From the NCBI RefSeq assembly GCF_013131805.1, contig NZ_JABJRC010000010.1:1-64000 (forward strand): DNA of 64,000 nucleotides, written 5' to 3'. Under the pieces are notes generated by a model, which saw only the letters and a list, made by a program, of their open reading frames with translations, was not told the origin of the DNA and made no database searches. The position numbers were made by a program, and so were the translations under genes. The stretch's first letter is position 1; the number at the start of each line of letters is the position of its first letter. Below, piece by piece: positions 50,572-59,148 of this stretch. The DNA is from Kribbella sandramycini. Lineage in GTDB: Bacteria; Actinomycetota; Actinomycetes; Propionibacteriales; Kribbellaceae.

Positions 50572-51666
50572 GTGCCCAAGGCCACCACCTACCGGCAGCT
50601 CCTGGCCGAGCAAGCACCTGCCGCCGTCCGGATCTCCGGAGCTCATCATTCGGTCTGGAACGGCCGGACCGAACTGACGGATCCCGCCAAGCCGGTTGAC
50701 GGGGAGGCGGAGTGGCACGGCACAGTCCGCTACAACGACCAGCGGATCCTCGAGCCGACCCGTGAGATGTTCCGCAACTCGCGCGTCCACATGCAGGACG
50801 CCGCGACGCTGCGCAGCTACCGCAAAGCAATCAAGACCATGCTGCACGAGAACGTGCACATGCTCGCCGGGGAAGGCTCCGACCCGCGACGTAACCAAGC
50901 CGAGTACAACACGCCGCACGGCAAGGCGGCCGAGGAGGGCTTCACCGAGCTCTACGCGATTCAGAAGACCGATGACTACATCGACGAGCTCGGTCTCGAG
51001 GACATCGCGCCCGGTATCAAGGCGGCCGGGAAGCACGAGATCTACGCCGAGTACGTCCAGGGCGCTGATGCGTTCGCCCAGACGATCGGCAGCCGGAGCG
51101 GGCTGGGCAGCGAAGAAGTCGTGCGCCGGATTGCCACAGTCGGTGCCGCGCAGAAGTTCGAGGCCGCCGCCGCGGCGATCTACGACACCAGCGACCTCCC
51201 TGGCCTCGTCCCCGACGACCAACGTTCCGCCGCAGTCCAGCAGATCGCCGAAGCGATGAAGAAGGACTACGCCCAGATCGACCAGGCCCAGAACATCAAG
51301 GATCCGGACCTGCGCCGCAAGGCCGCCCGCGCCGCAGGCGGAGCCGCCGCCCGCGCGGGCTACGACGAGATCCGCAACATCCGCCGCCAGTGGTCGATGC
51401 CGGCACCCGAAGCACGCGTGGAGCGTGGAGCCAACGCCGAGCAGACCCGCTCGAACGATTCACCCACCAACGCACCCGCAACCCTCGAAGCCACCACCGC
51501 CGCCACCCCCCACTCCCTCCCGCCCGGCCTCGCCACCGCGGTCCACGCCAGTCGGTCCGGCGCTGAGCCGCTCACGTCGGCTACTCGGCTTGACGAGGCG
51601 GATATGGGCTCTCGTCGTGGCGGTACGCAGACTGCGCCGGAGCGCGGGCCTGAAGTGCAGCGCTGA
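50572..51666 (+). CDS. Putative HExxH zinc metalloprotein
   Basis: A 364-residue protein without a signal peptide. It has an H92-E-N-V-H96 zinc motif followed by E-E-G-F-T-E (121-126), a spacing that could supply a glutamate third ligand as in gluzincin-like peptidases. Residues 200-285 are helical; residues 285-364 are a disordered Thr/Pro/Ala-rich tail. I do not recognise the family. The upstream start is GTG without a strong ribosome-binding site. The tail and the small helical partner resemble type VII-type effector pairs, but no ESX gene is adjacent. Confidence 0.62.
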   Translation: MPKATTYRQLLAEQAPAAVRISGAHHSVWNGRTELTDPAKPVDGEAEWHGTVRYNDQRILEPTREMFRNSRVHMQDAATLRSYRKAIKTMLHENVHMLAGEGSDPRRNQAEYNTPHGKAAEEGFTELYAIQKTDDYIDELGLEDIAPGIKAAGKHEIYAEYVQGADAFAQTIGSRSGLGSEEVVRRIATVGAAQKFEAAAAAIYDTSDLPGLVPDDQRSAAVQQIAEAMKKDYAQIDQAQNIKDPDLRRKAARAAGGAAARAGYDEIRNIRRQWSMPAPEARVERGANAEQTRSNDSPTNAPATLEATTAATPHSLPPGLATAVHASRSGAEPLTSATRLDEADMGSRRGGTQTAPERGPEVQR

Positions 51667-51730
51667 CTGCGAGCCTTCAGCGTGCGGAGGGCAAGCGTTT
51701 GGGCGAAAAGGTGGGTGCTGCGCGGAACTT

Positions 51731-51812
51731 TGATCGGTCTGGTTCCGGAACTGATCGAAAGTGATCGTTCGAGCGCTAGGGTATTGACGAGGAAAGCCCT
51801 TTCCCATACCTT
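51731..51812 (+). promoter_or_regulatory. Regulated promoter of the sugar ABC operon
   Basis: TTGACG (51784-51789) and TACCTT (51807-51812) have a 17-nt spacer. The spacer holds a dyad with arms GGAAAG/CTTTCC and a 2-nt centre (51791-51804). Upstream, TGATCG repeats at 51731, 51752 and 51762 (spacing 21 and 10 bp) match the half-site seen at the regulator promoter. Repressor binding here would block RNA polymerase. Confidence 0.6.
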
Positions 51813-51882
51813 CGCTGCACTTGATGGTGGTCCGGTCGTTCGGGCCCGGCCGAAACCGGTTCGGCAGTGAAGGAGTTCCCCT

Positions 51883-53163
51883 GTGAGACGTAGCGTGGGA
51901 CTGACGTTGCTGGCCGCGGCGCTCGCCGTGGTGGCCAGCGGTTGTGGCAGCGGGGTGATCGACAAGAGCACGGACGGCGTTGCGCCGGCCGAGGCCACCG
52001 GGACGCTGCGGGTGCTGCTCCCGTCGTTCCCGCCCAGTAACGAGGGGCGGGCGCAGTTCCAGAAGGTCGTCGAGGACTTCCAGCAGAAGTACCCGAAGAT
52101 GAAGGTCGAGCCGGACTTCGCGACCTACAACAACCTGAACGAGAAGATGTCGACGTCGATCGCGGCCGGCATCCCGTACGACGTGATGGTCACCGGCGTC
52201 GGCTGGATCCAGCCGTTCGCGTCCAAGCGGATCTTCGCCGACCTCGGCGCGTACGGCCTGACGCCGGACGTGATCAAGGAGAAGAGCATCGCCGCGCTGA
52301 TCCCGGCGGTGACGTACGACGGCAAGATGTACGGCTACCCGTTGCTCGCCGACGCGCGCGCGGTCGCACTGCGCAAGAGCGCGTTCATCGAGGCGGGGCT
52401 GGATCCGGAGAAGCCGCCGGCGTCGCTCGCGGAGCTCAAGATCGCCGCGGAGAAGCTGACCAAGCGGGACAAGGACGGCAACATCACCCGGAGCGGATTC
52501 GACCTCGCGTCGGCGTCCGGTTTCCGGCAGTCGTTCACGACCTTCCTGGCCTCGACCGGTACGACGCTCTACGAGGACGGCGAGCCGAACTTCGACAACC
52601 AGGCCGGGCTCGACACCCTGCTCTGGATCAAGTCGATGATCAACAACGTCCAGCCGTACGGTCAGGTGAACGCAGCGCAGCAGCCGCTGGTGTACTCCGG
52701 CGAGGCCGCGATGGGGATCGTCGGCGGCGCCGTCGACTGCGGCACCGGTGGTAAGGGCATCGGCCAGAAGAACTGCGACGACCTGAAGTTCTTCCGCTTC
52801 AACAGCGGCAAGGAGATCGAGTACCTCGGCGGCGACCTCGCGTCGATCGGCTCCCGCAGCGTGCACAAGGACGCCGCCTGGTCGTTCATCCAGTCGCTGA
52901 CCCAGCCGAGCTCGCTGGACGCGATGGCCAAACTGAACCGCAAGCTCCCGGCGTACAAGGACGCGAGCAACTCGCCGCAGGCGAAGTCCAACCCGTTGAG
53001 CAAGTTCGTCGCGGACGGCCTGGTGTACGCCGCGAACGAGAACGAGGTGCCGGCCAACTGGCTCGAGATGCGGGGCAACTTCGACATCCAGCTCACCCAG
53101 GCGGTCCTCGGTCAGAAGGATCCCGCGAAGGTGCTGCGCAACCTGGCAGGACAGAGCCGATGA
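51883..53163 (+). CDS. Sugar ABC transporter substrate-binding lipoprotein
   Basis: A 426-residue solute-binding protein of the extracellular family 1 (maltose/oligosaccharide type). The N-terminal signal ends in a lipobox with the lipidated cysteine at 21 (V-A-S-G-C), so it is anchored outside the membrane. It delivers a carbohydrate to the two downstream permeases. The GTG start has an AAGGAG site 7 nt upstream. No ATPase gene is in the operon, so a shared MsiK-type ATPase is likely. The specific sugar cannot be told. Confidence 0.93.
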   Translation: MRRSVGLTLLAAALAVVASGCGSGVIDKSTDGVAPAEATGTLRVLLPSFPPSNEGRAQFQKVVEDFQQKYPKMKVEPDFATYNNLNEKMSTSIAAGIPYDVMVTGVGWIQPFASKRIFADLGAYGLTPDVIKEKSIAALIPAVTYDGKMYGYPLLADARAVALRKSAFIEAGLDPEKPPASLAELKIAAEKLTKRDKDGNITRSGFDLASASGFRQSFTTFLASTGTTLYEDGEPNFDNQAGLDTLLWIKSMINNVQPYGQVNAAQQPLVYSGEAAMGIVGGAVDCGTGGKGIGQKNCDDLKFFRFNSGKEIEYLGGDLASIGSRSVHKDAAWSFIQSLTQPSSLDAMAKLNRKLPAYKDASNSPQAKSNPLSKFVADGLVYAANENEVPANWLEMRGNFDIQLTQAVLGQKDPAKVLRNLAGQSR

Positions 53164-54098
53164 GCACAACACTCGAGCGCCCGGCGCTCAGCGCGACCCG
53201 CAAGGCGGACGTCGCCAAGGACAAGGGCACCCTGACCCGTAATCAGGTCCGTACCGGCTGGGCCCTGCTGGCCCCGGCGCTGCTGCACTCAGGCGTATTC
53301 ATCGTGATCCCCGTCGTCGCGGTGCTGGTCCTGAGCTTGACCGACTACAGTTTCGGCGACACCTGGTCGTGGGTCGGTTTCGGCAACTACAGCGAGCTGT
53401 TCCGCGACGTCGATTTCCTGGCGTCGCTGTGGCACACGGTGCTGTACGCGATCATCGTCATCCCGATCTCGATGGCGATCTCGCTCGCCGTCGCGCTCGG
53501 CCTGAACCAGAAGATCCGCGGTCTGGGCTTCTTCCGGACGGCGTTCTACATCCCGACCGTCACCGCGACGGTCGCCGTGGCGACGATCTGGCTGTGGATC
53601 TACAACCCGGGCTCCGGTCTGGCGAACGGCTTCCTCAGCCTGTTCGGCTTCGCGCCGAACCGCTGGCTGGCCGACCCGGGCACCGCGCTCGGATCGCTGA
53701 TGGTGGTCGGTATCTGGCAGGGGCTCGGCACCAAGATCATCATCTACCTGGCCGCGCTGCAGGGCGTTTCCCGCGATCTGCTCGAGTCGGCCGATATCGA
53801 CGGCGCGAACCGGTGGCAGAAGTTCCGCAACGTCACGCTGCCGGCCCTCGGCCCGGTGCAGTTCTTCGTGCTGATCACGTCGATCGTCGGCACCTTCCAG
53901 GTGTTCGACCTGGTCTACGTGATGACGCGCGGCGGGCCCGGTAGTGAGACGCGCGTCCTGGTGCTGGACATCTACCAGAACGCGTTCCAGGACCTCAAAC
54001 TCGGTTACGCGTCCGCCGAGACCGTGATCATGATGATCGTGATCGCCGTCTTCATCGGCGTCGGGCGCCTGCTCCAGAAGGCGGACACCAATGACTAG
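53160..54098 (+). CDS. Sugar ABC transporter permease (MalF/UgpA type)
   Basis: A 312-residue inner-membrane protein with six main helices and the ATPase-coupling EAA loop seen as E-S-A-D-I-D-G-A-N-R-W-Q-K-F (about 204-217). It overlaps the binding-protein gene by 4 nt and the second permease gene by 8 nt. Together with the second permease it forms the transmembrane channel. Confidence 0.94.
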   Translation: MSTTLERPALSATRKADVAKDKGTLTRNQVRTGWALLAPALLHSGVFIVIPVVAVLVLSLTDYSFGDTWSWVGFGNYSELFRDVDFLASLWHTVLYAIIVIPISMAISLAVALGLNQKIRGLGFFRTAFYIPTVTATVAVATIWLWIYNPGSGLANGFLSLFGFAPNRWLADPGTALGSLMVVGIWQGLGTKIIIYLAALQGVSRDLLESADIDGANRWQKFRNVTLPALGPVQFFVLITSIVGTFQVFDLVYVMTRGGPGSETRVLVLDIYQNAFQDLKLGYASAETVIMMIVIAVFIGVGRLLQKADTND

Positions 54099-54996
54099 CG
54101 CCACGTTGCCGGCGGTCGCCGCCGCCGGGAAGCCGTCCGCGTTCCGGCCTGGCCGGATCCTGTTGTACGCCGGGCTGGTGATCGGCGCGCTGCTGATGAT
54201 CACGCCGTTCCTGTGGATGGTGCTGACCGCGTTCAAGAGCGAGCTGGAGATCCTCAAGTTCTCCTGGCTGCCTGGTGAGCTGCGCTGGAGCAACTTCAGC
54301 GAGGCGATGCAGACCGCGCCGTTCCTGCGGTACTTCCGGAACAGCGCGCTGATCGCGCTCGGCGAGACCGCGTTCACGCTGGTCGTCTGTACGACGGCCG
54401 GCTACGCGCTGGCCAAGATGCCGTTGCGCGGTGGCAAGCTGATGCTCGGGTACTTCATCGTGCTGCTGCTGGTGCCGTTCCAGATCATCCTGGTGCCGCT
54501 GTTCATGATCGTGAAGTCGATCCCGCTGTTCGGCGGGAACAACATCCTCGGTCAGGGCGGGATCGGCTGGCTGAACTCGTGGTGGGGTCTGATCATCCCG
54601 CTCGGCGCGGCGCCGTTCTTCACCTTCCTGGCCCGTCAGTTCTTCGTTTCGCTCCCGGACGAGCTGGCTCAGGCGGCCCGGGTCGACGGGCTCGGCGAGT
54701 TCGGGATCTTCTGGCGGATCATGTTGCCGCTGATCAAGCCGGCGCTGATCACGATCGGCGTCTTCCAGATCGAAGCGGCCTGGAACGGGTTCCTCTGGCC
54801 ACTGATGATCACCACCTCGGACGAACTTCGCCCACTCCAGCTGGGGCTGGCGATCTTCTCCCAGAACCCGGCCGAGATTCAGTGGCCCTACCTGATGGCC
54901 GGTACGGCGCTGGCGACGCTGCCGATGATCGTGCTGTTCGTCTTCGCGCAGAAGCGGTTCATCGAAGGAATGGCGAACGTCGGCATCAAGGGCTGA
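54091..54996 (+). CDS. Sugar ABC transporter permease (MalG/UgpE type)
   Basis: A 301-residue membrane protein with six helices and the EAA loop A-Q-A-A-R-V-D-G-L-G-E-F-G-I-F (about 193-207). It is the last gene of the ABC operon and is followed by a strong hairpin terminator. It pairs with the upstream permease. Confidence 0.94.
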   Translation: MTSATLPAVAAAGKPSAFRPGRILLYAGLVIGALLMITPFLWMVLTAFKSELEILKFSWLPGELRWSNFSEAMQTAPFLRYFRNSALIALGETAFTLVVCTTAGYALAKMPLRGGKLMLGYFIVLLLVPFQIILVPLFMIVKSIPLFGGNNILGQGGIGWLNSWWGLIIPLGAAPFFTFLARQFFVSLPDELAQAARVDGLGEFGIFWRIMLPLIKPALITIGVFQIEAAWNGFLWPLMITTSDELRPLQLGLAIFSQNPAEIQWPYLMAGTALATLPMIVLFVFAQKRFIEGMANVGIKG

Positions 54997-55316
54997 GCCC
55001 CCTGGAGTTGTGGGCCGACCTCGAGCAGATGCTCACCCCGCCCCGGGTGAGCATCTGCGAGGCCCCCTCCCACATGCGGTGGTCCCGAAGAAACACCGGA
55101 GTGTCCCGCGTAGTCCCCCCACCGGCACACTCACCCGTTTATCGCGCCACTGTGCCCTGCGTTACACCCGCGTCCCGTTTTTTCGCCGATTTCCCGAACG
55201 ATTTCTCCTCGGGCCCGGCAAATTCCAGAAATTGTCACATCACGCAGCGTGACGATCACTTTCGGTAGTCGATTGTCTCGGTGGCGGGGTAACCAACCGA
55301 TTGGAAGACTCGGGGG
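54997..55316. other. Intergenic region after the ABC operon
   Basis: This 320-bp gap holds the operon terminator at 55025-55058. The rest includes a relatively AT-rich stretch (about 55170-55300), which probably contains the promoter of the methyltransferase gene. I see no gene in it. Confidence 0.6.
55025..55058 (+). terminator. Terminator of the sugar ABC operon
   Basis: A perfect 14-bp stem (55025-55038 with 55045-55058) with a 6-nt loop starts 29 bp after the last permease stop codon. Confidence 0.85.
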
Positions 55317-56063
55317 ATGGACGAACGGGTCGCGGCCAATCGGGTCGTCTGGGAGCAGGCGTCGGCGAAACACGTGCGCGAGTACGACGAACTGCTGGCG
55401 CAGGCCCGCGATGGGGAGCTGTTCCCGCGGGAGGTCTCGTTGCTCGCACCGGTGCTGGCTGACGGCCCACTGGTCGTGCATTTCCAGAGCGGGCACGGAG
55501 TAGACGACACCGCGCTCGTACGGGCGGGCGCTCGTCAGGTGGTCGGTGTCGACTACAGCTCCGTCGCTGCGACGGCCGCACAGCGTCGGGCCGTCGACCT
55601 CGGTTCGCCTTGTCGCTATCTGGTCGCGGAGGTGCCCGGCGTACCGGTGCGGGATGGCTGCGCCGACCTGGTGTACACGGGCAAGGGTGCGCTGATCTGG
55701 ATGCGCGATCTCGACGCATGGGCCCGCGATGCGGCGCGCGTACTACGTCCGGGCGGCAGCCTGTTCGTGTACGAAGCGCACCCAGCCGTGCCGCTGTGGT
55801 CGTGGGACGCCGATGAGCCGCGAATCCGGGCGGACCGGAGTTACTTCGCCGACTCACACGTCAACGACAGCTTTCCCGGCAACGGTGCGCGCGAATGGCA
55901 GTGGAACCTCGGTCAGATCGTCACTGCGATCACCCAGGCCGGCCTGCGGCTCGACGTACTGGAGGAGTACGCCGAGCCGTTTTGGCGGCCCGCCGACGGA
56001 ACAGCCGCGGCCGCGTGGTCCGGCCGGCTGCCCAACGCCTACGCCCTACTGGCTCACAAGTAG
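55317..56063 (+). CDS. Class I SAM-dependent methyltransferase
   Basis: A 248-residue cytosolic protein with a Methyltransf_11-like fold. Motif I is V-H-F-Q-S-G-H-G-V-D (54-63), followed by an acidic D79 at the end of strand 2 and the R-V-L-R-P-G-G-S-L-F-V-Y motif near 140-151. It transfers a methyl group from S-adenosylmethionine to an unknown acceptor. It overlaps the convergent fusion gene by 10 bp. Confidence 0.85.
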   Translation: MDERVAANRVVWEQASAKHVREYDELLAQARDGELFPREVSLLAPVLADGPLVVHFQSGHGVDDTALVRAGARQVVGVDYSSVAATAAQRRAVDLGSPCRYLVAEVPGVPVRDGCADLVYTGKGALIWMRDLDAWARDAARVLRPGGSLFVYEAHPAVPLWSWDADEPRIRADRSYFADSHVNDSFPGNGAREWQWNLGQIVTAITQAGLRLDVLEEYAEPFWRPADGTAAAAWSGRLPNAYALLAHK

Positions 56064-56869
56064 GACAGCAGCGCCGCCTCCTCGTGGTCGAGGTGTGCGA
56101 TCAACAGATCGGCCAGCCGGTCCACCTCTGTCGCCAGGTCAGGACTGGGCTCGCTGAGCAGCTTCTCCAGCGCCTCCAGCCGTACGCCGATTTGGTCGTG
56201 CTCGGCCTGCAGTGCGTCGATCTCAGTCGCCAGCTCCGGGTGCAGCTCGCGCAGTCCGGGGAACAGGCCCATCGACTCCCCGGTGTGGTGGTTGTGCAGC
56301 CCCTGGCACAGAGTGAGGCAGTTGATCCGCAGCTGCGCTCCCAGCCCCGCCGTACCGGAAGCAGCGACCTCCGCCCGGATCAGCTCGAGCTCACGCCGGA
56401 AAGTCTTGTGGACCTTGATCAGCAGCTCGGCAAACGAGTCAGCACCCCCAGGCGGCCCGGCCTGCCGCTGCACCAAAGCGACCACCGGAATCGTCCGCGA
56501 CGTCTTGGCCTGGTATTCACCCCAGCCGGCATCCGCCTCGACCAGCCGCGCGAACACCTCGTCCCGCTCCGCGCCTTCGAGCGGCACGGCGTCCGCCTCG
56601 TACGTGAACACCCCGGTCTCGACCGTCACCTCGGCGTTCGCCTGCAGGTTGTGAAACCAGTCCGGATGCTGGTCGGCGCCGAGGGCCGACCCGACCACCA
56701 GCAACCGTTCGCCATCCGGGTAGTACCCGAGCGCGGTGGTGTGCGGCCGACCGGAACGCCGTCCAGTCGTTGTCAACAGCAACATTCGCGCGTCTGCGAA
56801 CGGCCCGCTCAGCCGTCCTTCTTGCGCACGGAACTCAGCAATCAGCACATCAGTAAAAGGGTTCGTCAT
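56054..56869 (-). CDS. F420-type nitroreductase/hemerythrin fusion
   Basis: A 271-residue two-domain protein. Residues 1-130 are a DDN-like deazaflavin (F420)-dependent oxidoreductase (T-T-T-G-R-R-S-G-R-P-H-T-T near 32-44, Y-Y-P-D-G-E-R-L-L-V-V-G-S). Residues 145-271 are a hemerythrin-like four-helix bundle with ligands in K-V-H-K, C-Q-G-L-H-N-H-H-T-G-E, E-H-D-Q and H-L-D-H-E-E, a complete set for a di-iron site. The pairing joins a redox enzyme to an O2/NO-sensing or binding site. Start ATG at 56869 with GAGAAGAGAA upstream. Confidence 0.88.
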   Translation of the reverse strand: MTNPFTDVLIAEFRAQEGRLSGPFADARMLLLTTTGRRSGRPHTTALGYYPDGERLLVVGSALGADQHPDWFHNLQANAEVTVETGVFTYEADAVPLEGAERDEVFARLVEADAGWGEYQAKTSRTIPVVALVQRQAGPPGGADSFAELLIKVHKTFRRELELIRAEVAASGTAGLGAQLRINCLTLCQGLHNHHTGESMGLFPGLRELHPELATEIDALQAEHDQIGVRLEALEKLLSEPSPDLATEVDRLADLLIAHLDHEEAALLSYL

Positions 56870-57030
56870 TCTCTTCTCTCGGTAGATGATCAGAATCGGT
56901 GAGAAAGAGAAGACGCGGCGGCCCACGGGCCGGCCAGGCGCTCAGAAGTCGCCCGGGAACCCAACTCGTGCATGGCCCAAGGCCGACCCGGTAGTCACGA
57001 TCCAAACCCTAGCCGATCAAACTGAGCCCC

Positions 57031-57774
57031 GTGAAGGTGTCCGTAGTGATCCCGACCCGTGGCGACACGGACCTACGAGCTGTGCTGGACGCACTGGCCG
57101 CGCAGCGCGACGCACCGGCGTACGAAGTGCTGGTAGAGGTGGACGGTGCCGGCGAGGGCGTCAGTGTGGTGCGCAACCGCGCCGCGGCGAAGGCATCTGG
57201 CGAGCTGCTCGGCTTCCTCGACGACGACACCATTCCGGACGCGGACTGGCTTCAGAAACTCGCTGACGCGCTGTCCGGCCCACATGCCGCCGTAGCCGGC
57301 CGCATCACCGAGTCCGGCACCGCCACCCTCAACCGCCTCCGCGCCCTCGCCTTCAACCACCGCCACGCCACCAACGGCGTCCTCGTCGACTACCTGAACG
57401 GCGGCAACTTCGGCATCCGCACCGACGTCTTCCGAGCCCTAGGCGGCTTCAACCCGACCTACCGCAAGTCCCAAGACCGCGAACTGGCCCGCCGCACCCT
57501 CCAAGCCGGCCACACCATCCATTACCGCCCCGACCTCCACATAACCCACCAAGGCCACTACACCCTCAAATCCCTCACCCAAGGCCGCTACCGAGCCGGC
57601 GCCGCAGCCGCCACCATGCAACGCAACGGCCCCCAGTCCGTAGGCCCCCTAACCCTCCGCACCACCTACGGCGCCTCCCTTCCCCACCTAACCCGCACCC
57701 AAGGCCCCGCCCTAGCCCTAACCGCCCTCCTCTCCACCACCGCCCACCACCTCGGCCGAGCCTCTAAGCTCTGA
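57031..57774 (+). CDS. Family 2 glycosyltransferase
   Basis: A 247-residue GT-A-fold enzyme. The nucleotide-sugar site has V-V-I-P-T-R-G-D (5-12) and a D64-D-D66 metal-binding cluster; F-N-P-T-Y-R-K-S-Q-D-R-E-L (about 145-157) supplies the acceptor-side E/D. It transfers a sugar to an unknown acceptor. The GTG start lacks a strong ribosome-binding site. From about 57290 onward the coding strand is extremely C-rich. Confidence 0.85.
   Translation: MKVSVVIPTRGDTDLRAVLDALAAQRDAPAYEVLVEVDGAGEGVSVVRNRAAAKASGELLGFLDDDTIPDADWLQKLADALSGPHAAVAGRITESGTATLNRLRALAFNHRHATNGVLVDYLNGGNFGIRTDVFRALGGFNPTYRKSQDRELARRTLQAGHTIHYRPDLHITHQGHYTLKSLTQGRYRAGAAAATMQRNGPQSVGPLTLRTTYGASLPHLTRTQGPALALTALLSTTAHHLGRASKL
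57765..57770 (+). promoter_or_regulatory. -10 box of a leaderless promoter (second GNAT gene)
   Basis: TAAGCT ends 7 nt before the ATG at 57778, inside the end of the glycosyltransferase gene. Confidence 0.4.
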
Positions 57775-57777
57775 GCC

Positions 57778-58260
57778 ATGGAGTTGCGTCCGTACAGACC
57801 GGATGACCTCGACGAGCTCATCGCACTGACCATCGAGACCTTCGGGCCGTTCTACGAGCAGTCGTACCGCCCTGTGGTCGGTGAGCTCATCTTCACCAAC
57901 ACGCATGGTGAGTGGCGCGACGACTACCACCGACACGTCGCCACGTTGCACAACCCCGACGAGAACCGTTACGCCGCGGTGGCCGAGGACGGCGGCGCGC
58001 TGGTCGGCTATGTCGCCTGGGACTTCGATCCGGCCAAGCGGCACGGTGGGATCGACATCCTGGCCACAGCGTCCACACACCGGCGGCAAGGGCTCGCCAA
58101 GTCGCTCTGTGAGCACGCCTTCGCGCATCTGAAGGCGCAGGGCATCGAAACTGTCGAGATCGGCACTGGTGGCGATCCGTTCCACGAGCCCGCCAGAGCG
58201 CTCTACGAGTCGCTCGGCTGCACTCCGTTCCCGACAACCAGGTACTACCGGGAGCTCTGA
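57778..58260 (+). CDS. GNAT-family N-acetyltransferase
   Basis: A 160-residue single-domain GNAT enzyme. The acetyl-CoA loop is A-S-T-H-R-R-Q-G-L-A-K-S (about 98-109), and G-T-G-G-D-P-F-H-E-P-A-R-A-L-Y-E-S-L-G matches motif B. Length is typical of the family. The acceptor is unknown. The gene starts 3 bp after the glycosyltransferase stop. Confidence 0.9.
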   Translation: MELRPYRPDDLDELIALTIETFGPFYEQSYRPVVGELIFTNTHGEWRDDYHRHVATLHNPDENRYAAVAEDGGALVGYVAWDFDPAKRHGGIDILATASTHRRQGLAKSLCEHAFAHLKAQGIETVEIGTGGDPFHEPARALYESLGCTPFPTTRYYREL

Positions 58261-58330
58261 GCCCCGCTGGTGTCACGTCCGGCGTACGACGCGTGTCTGC
58301 TGACTGAGGACCTGAACCAGAGGAGCAGTC

Positions 58331-59065
58331 ATGAAGATCGCAGTTGCCGGCGGGACCGGCGTAGCCGGCCGACACGTAGTAGACGTACTTCGGGAGCGTG
58401 GGCACCTGCCCGTAGTCCTGTCCAGAAGCCGCGGGGTCGACCTGATGACAGGGGCCGGGCTAGAAGCCGCGCTGGCTGGCGCAGAGGTGGTCATCGACGT
58501 CAGCAACGTCACCACCAACCGCAAGTCGGTAGCGATCAACTTCTTCGAGAAGGCCGCCGGCAACCTCCTCCGAGCTGCCCAGTACGCCGGTGTCCGCCAC
58601 CTCGTCGCCCCCTCCATCGTCGGCGTGGACAAAGTGCGTCACCCCTACTACGCCGGCAAACTCCGCCACGAAGAGCTCATCCGCGCCGGCTCCACCCCCT
58701 GGACCATCATGCGCGCCACCCAGTTCTACGAGTTCGTCGGCCAAGCCGTGAACAGCGTCCCCGGCCCCATCGCCCTCGTCCCCGCCATCCCCGTCCAGCC
58801 CATCGCCGTCCGCGAAGTAGCCGAGGCCCTGGCAACCCTCGCCCTACAACCCCCCTCCGGCATGGCCCCCGAACTAGCCGGCCCCGAAGTCCAGCCCCTA
58901 GTAACCCTCGCCCGAGCCCTCATGGCCGCCGGCGGCACCCGCCGCCGCCCCATCCTCCCCCTCCCGCTCCCCGGCCCCATGCGCCAAGGCGCCCTCCTCC
59001 CCACCACCCCAGGCCCCCGAGGCACCCGAACCTTCACCACCTGGCTCAAAACCCAGTACACCTGA
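58331..59065 (+). CDS. NmrA-like NAD(P)-binding protein
   Basis: A 244-residue atypical short-chain dehydrogenase. It begins with the NAD(P)-binding G-G-T-G-V-A-G loop (7-13) and has the R-H-L-V-A-P-S-I-V-G-V-D region (about 93-104) and Y-Y-A-G-K (about 109-113, Y-x-x-x-K-like). Such proteins act as NADPH sensors or reductases on flavonoid-like or quinone substrates. The last 500 bp have a marked excess of C over G. An AGAGGAG site precedes the ATG. Confidence 0.87.
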   Translation: MKIAVAGGTGVAGRHVVDVLRERGHLPVVLSRSRGVDLMTGAGLEAALAGAEVVIDVSNVTTNRKSVAINFFEKAAGNLLRAAQYAGVRHLVAPSIVGVDKVRHPYYAGKLRHEELIRAGSTPWTIMRATQFYEFVGQAVNSVPGPIALVPAIPVQPIAVREVAEALATLALQPPSGMAPELAGPEVQPLVTLARALMAAGGTRRRPILPLPLPGPMRQGALLPTTPGPRGTRTFTTWLKTQYT

Positions 59066-59078
59066 TTGCCGCGGCGTT

Positions 59079-59084
59079 TATGAT
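59079..59084 (+). promoter_or_regulatory. -10 box of the MoxR-VWA cassette
   Basis: TATGAT is a near-consensus -10 box ending 7 nt before the ATG of an 18-codon ORF at 59092, consistent with a leaderless transcript. The -35 region is weak. Confidence 0.45.
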
Positions 59085-59091
59085 TAAGGCG

Positions 59092-59148
59092 ATGAAGAAC
59101 AACTTCGAGCACGGATCGGGGGAATCGTTCGCGCAAGGTGAGTGCTGA
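59092..59148 (+). CDS. Possible leaderless 18-codon leader ORF
   Basis: An 18-residue ORF (starts M-K-N-N-F-E, ends G-E-C) whose TGA stop overlaps the ATG of the next gene (TGATG). The TATGAT box places transcription start at its ATG. It could couple translation to the cassette; its terminal Cys recalls cysteine-responsive leader peptides, though a single Cys is weak evidence. Expression is unproven. Confidence 0.35.
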   Translation: MKNNFEHGSGESFAQGEC

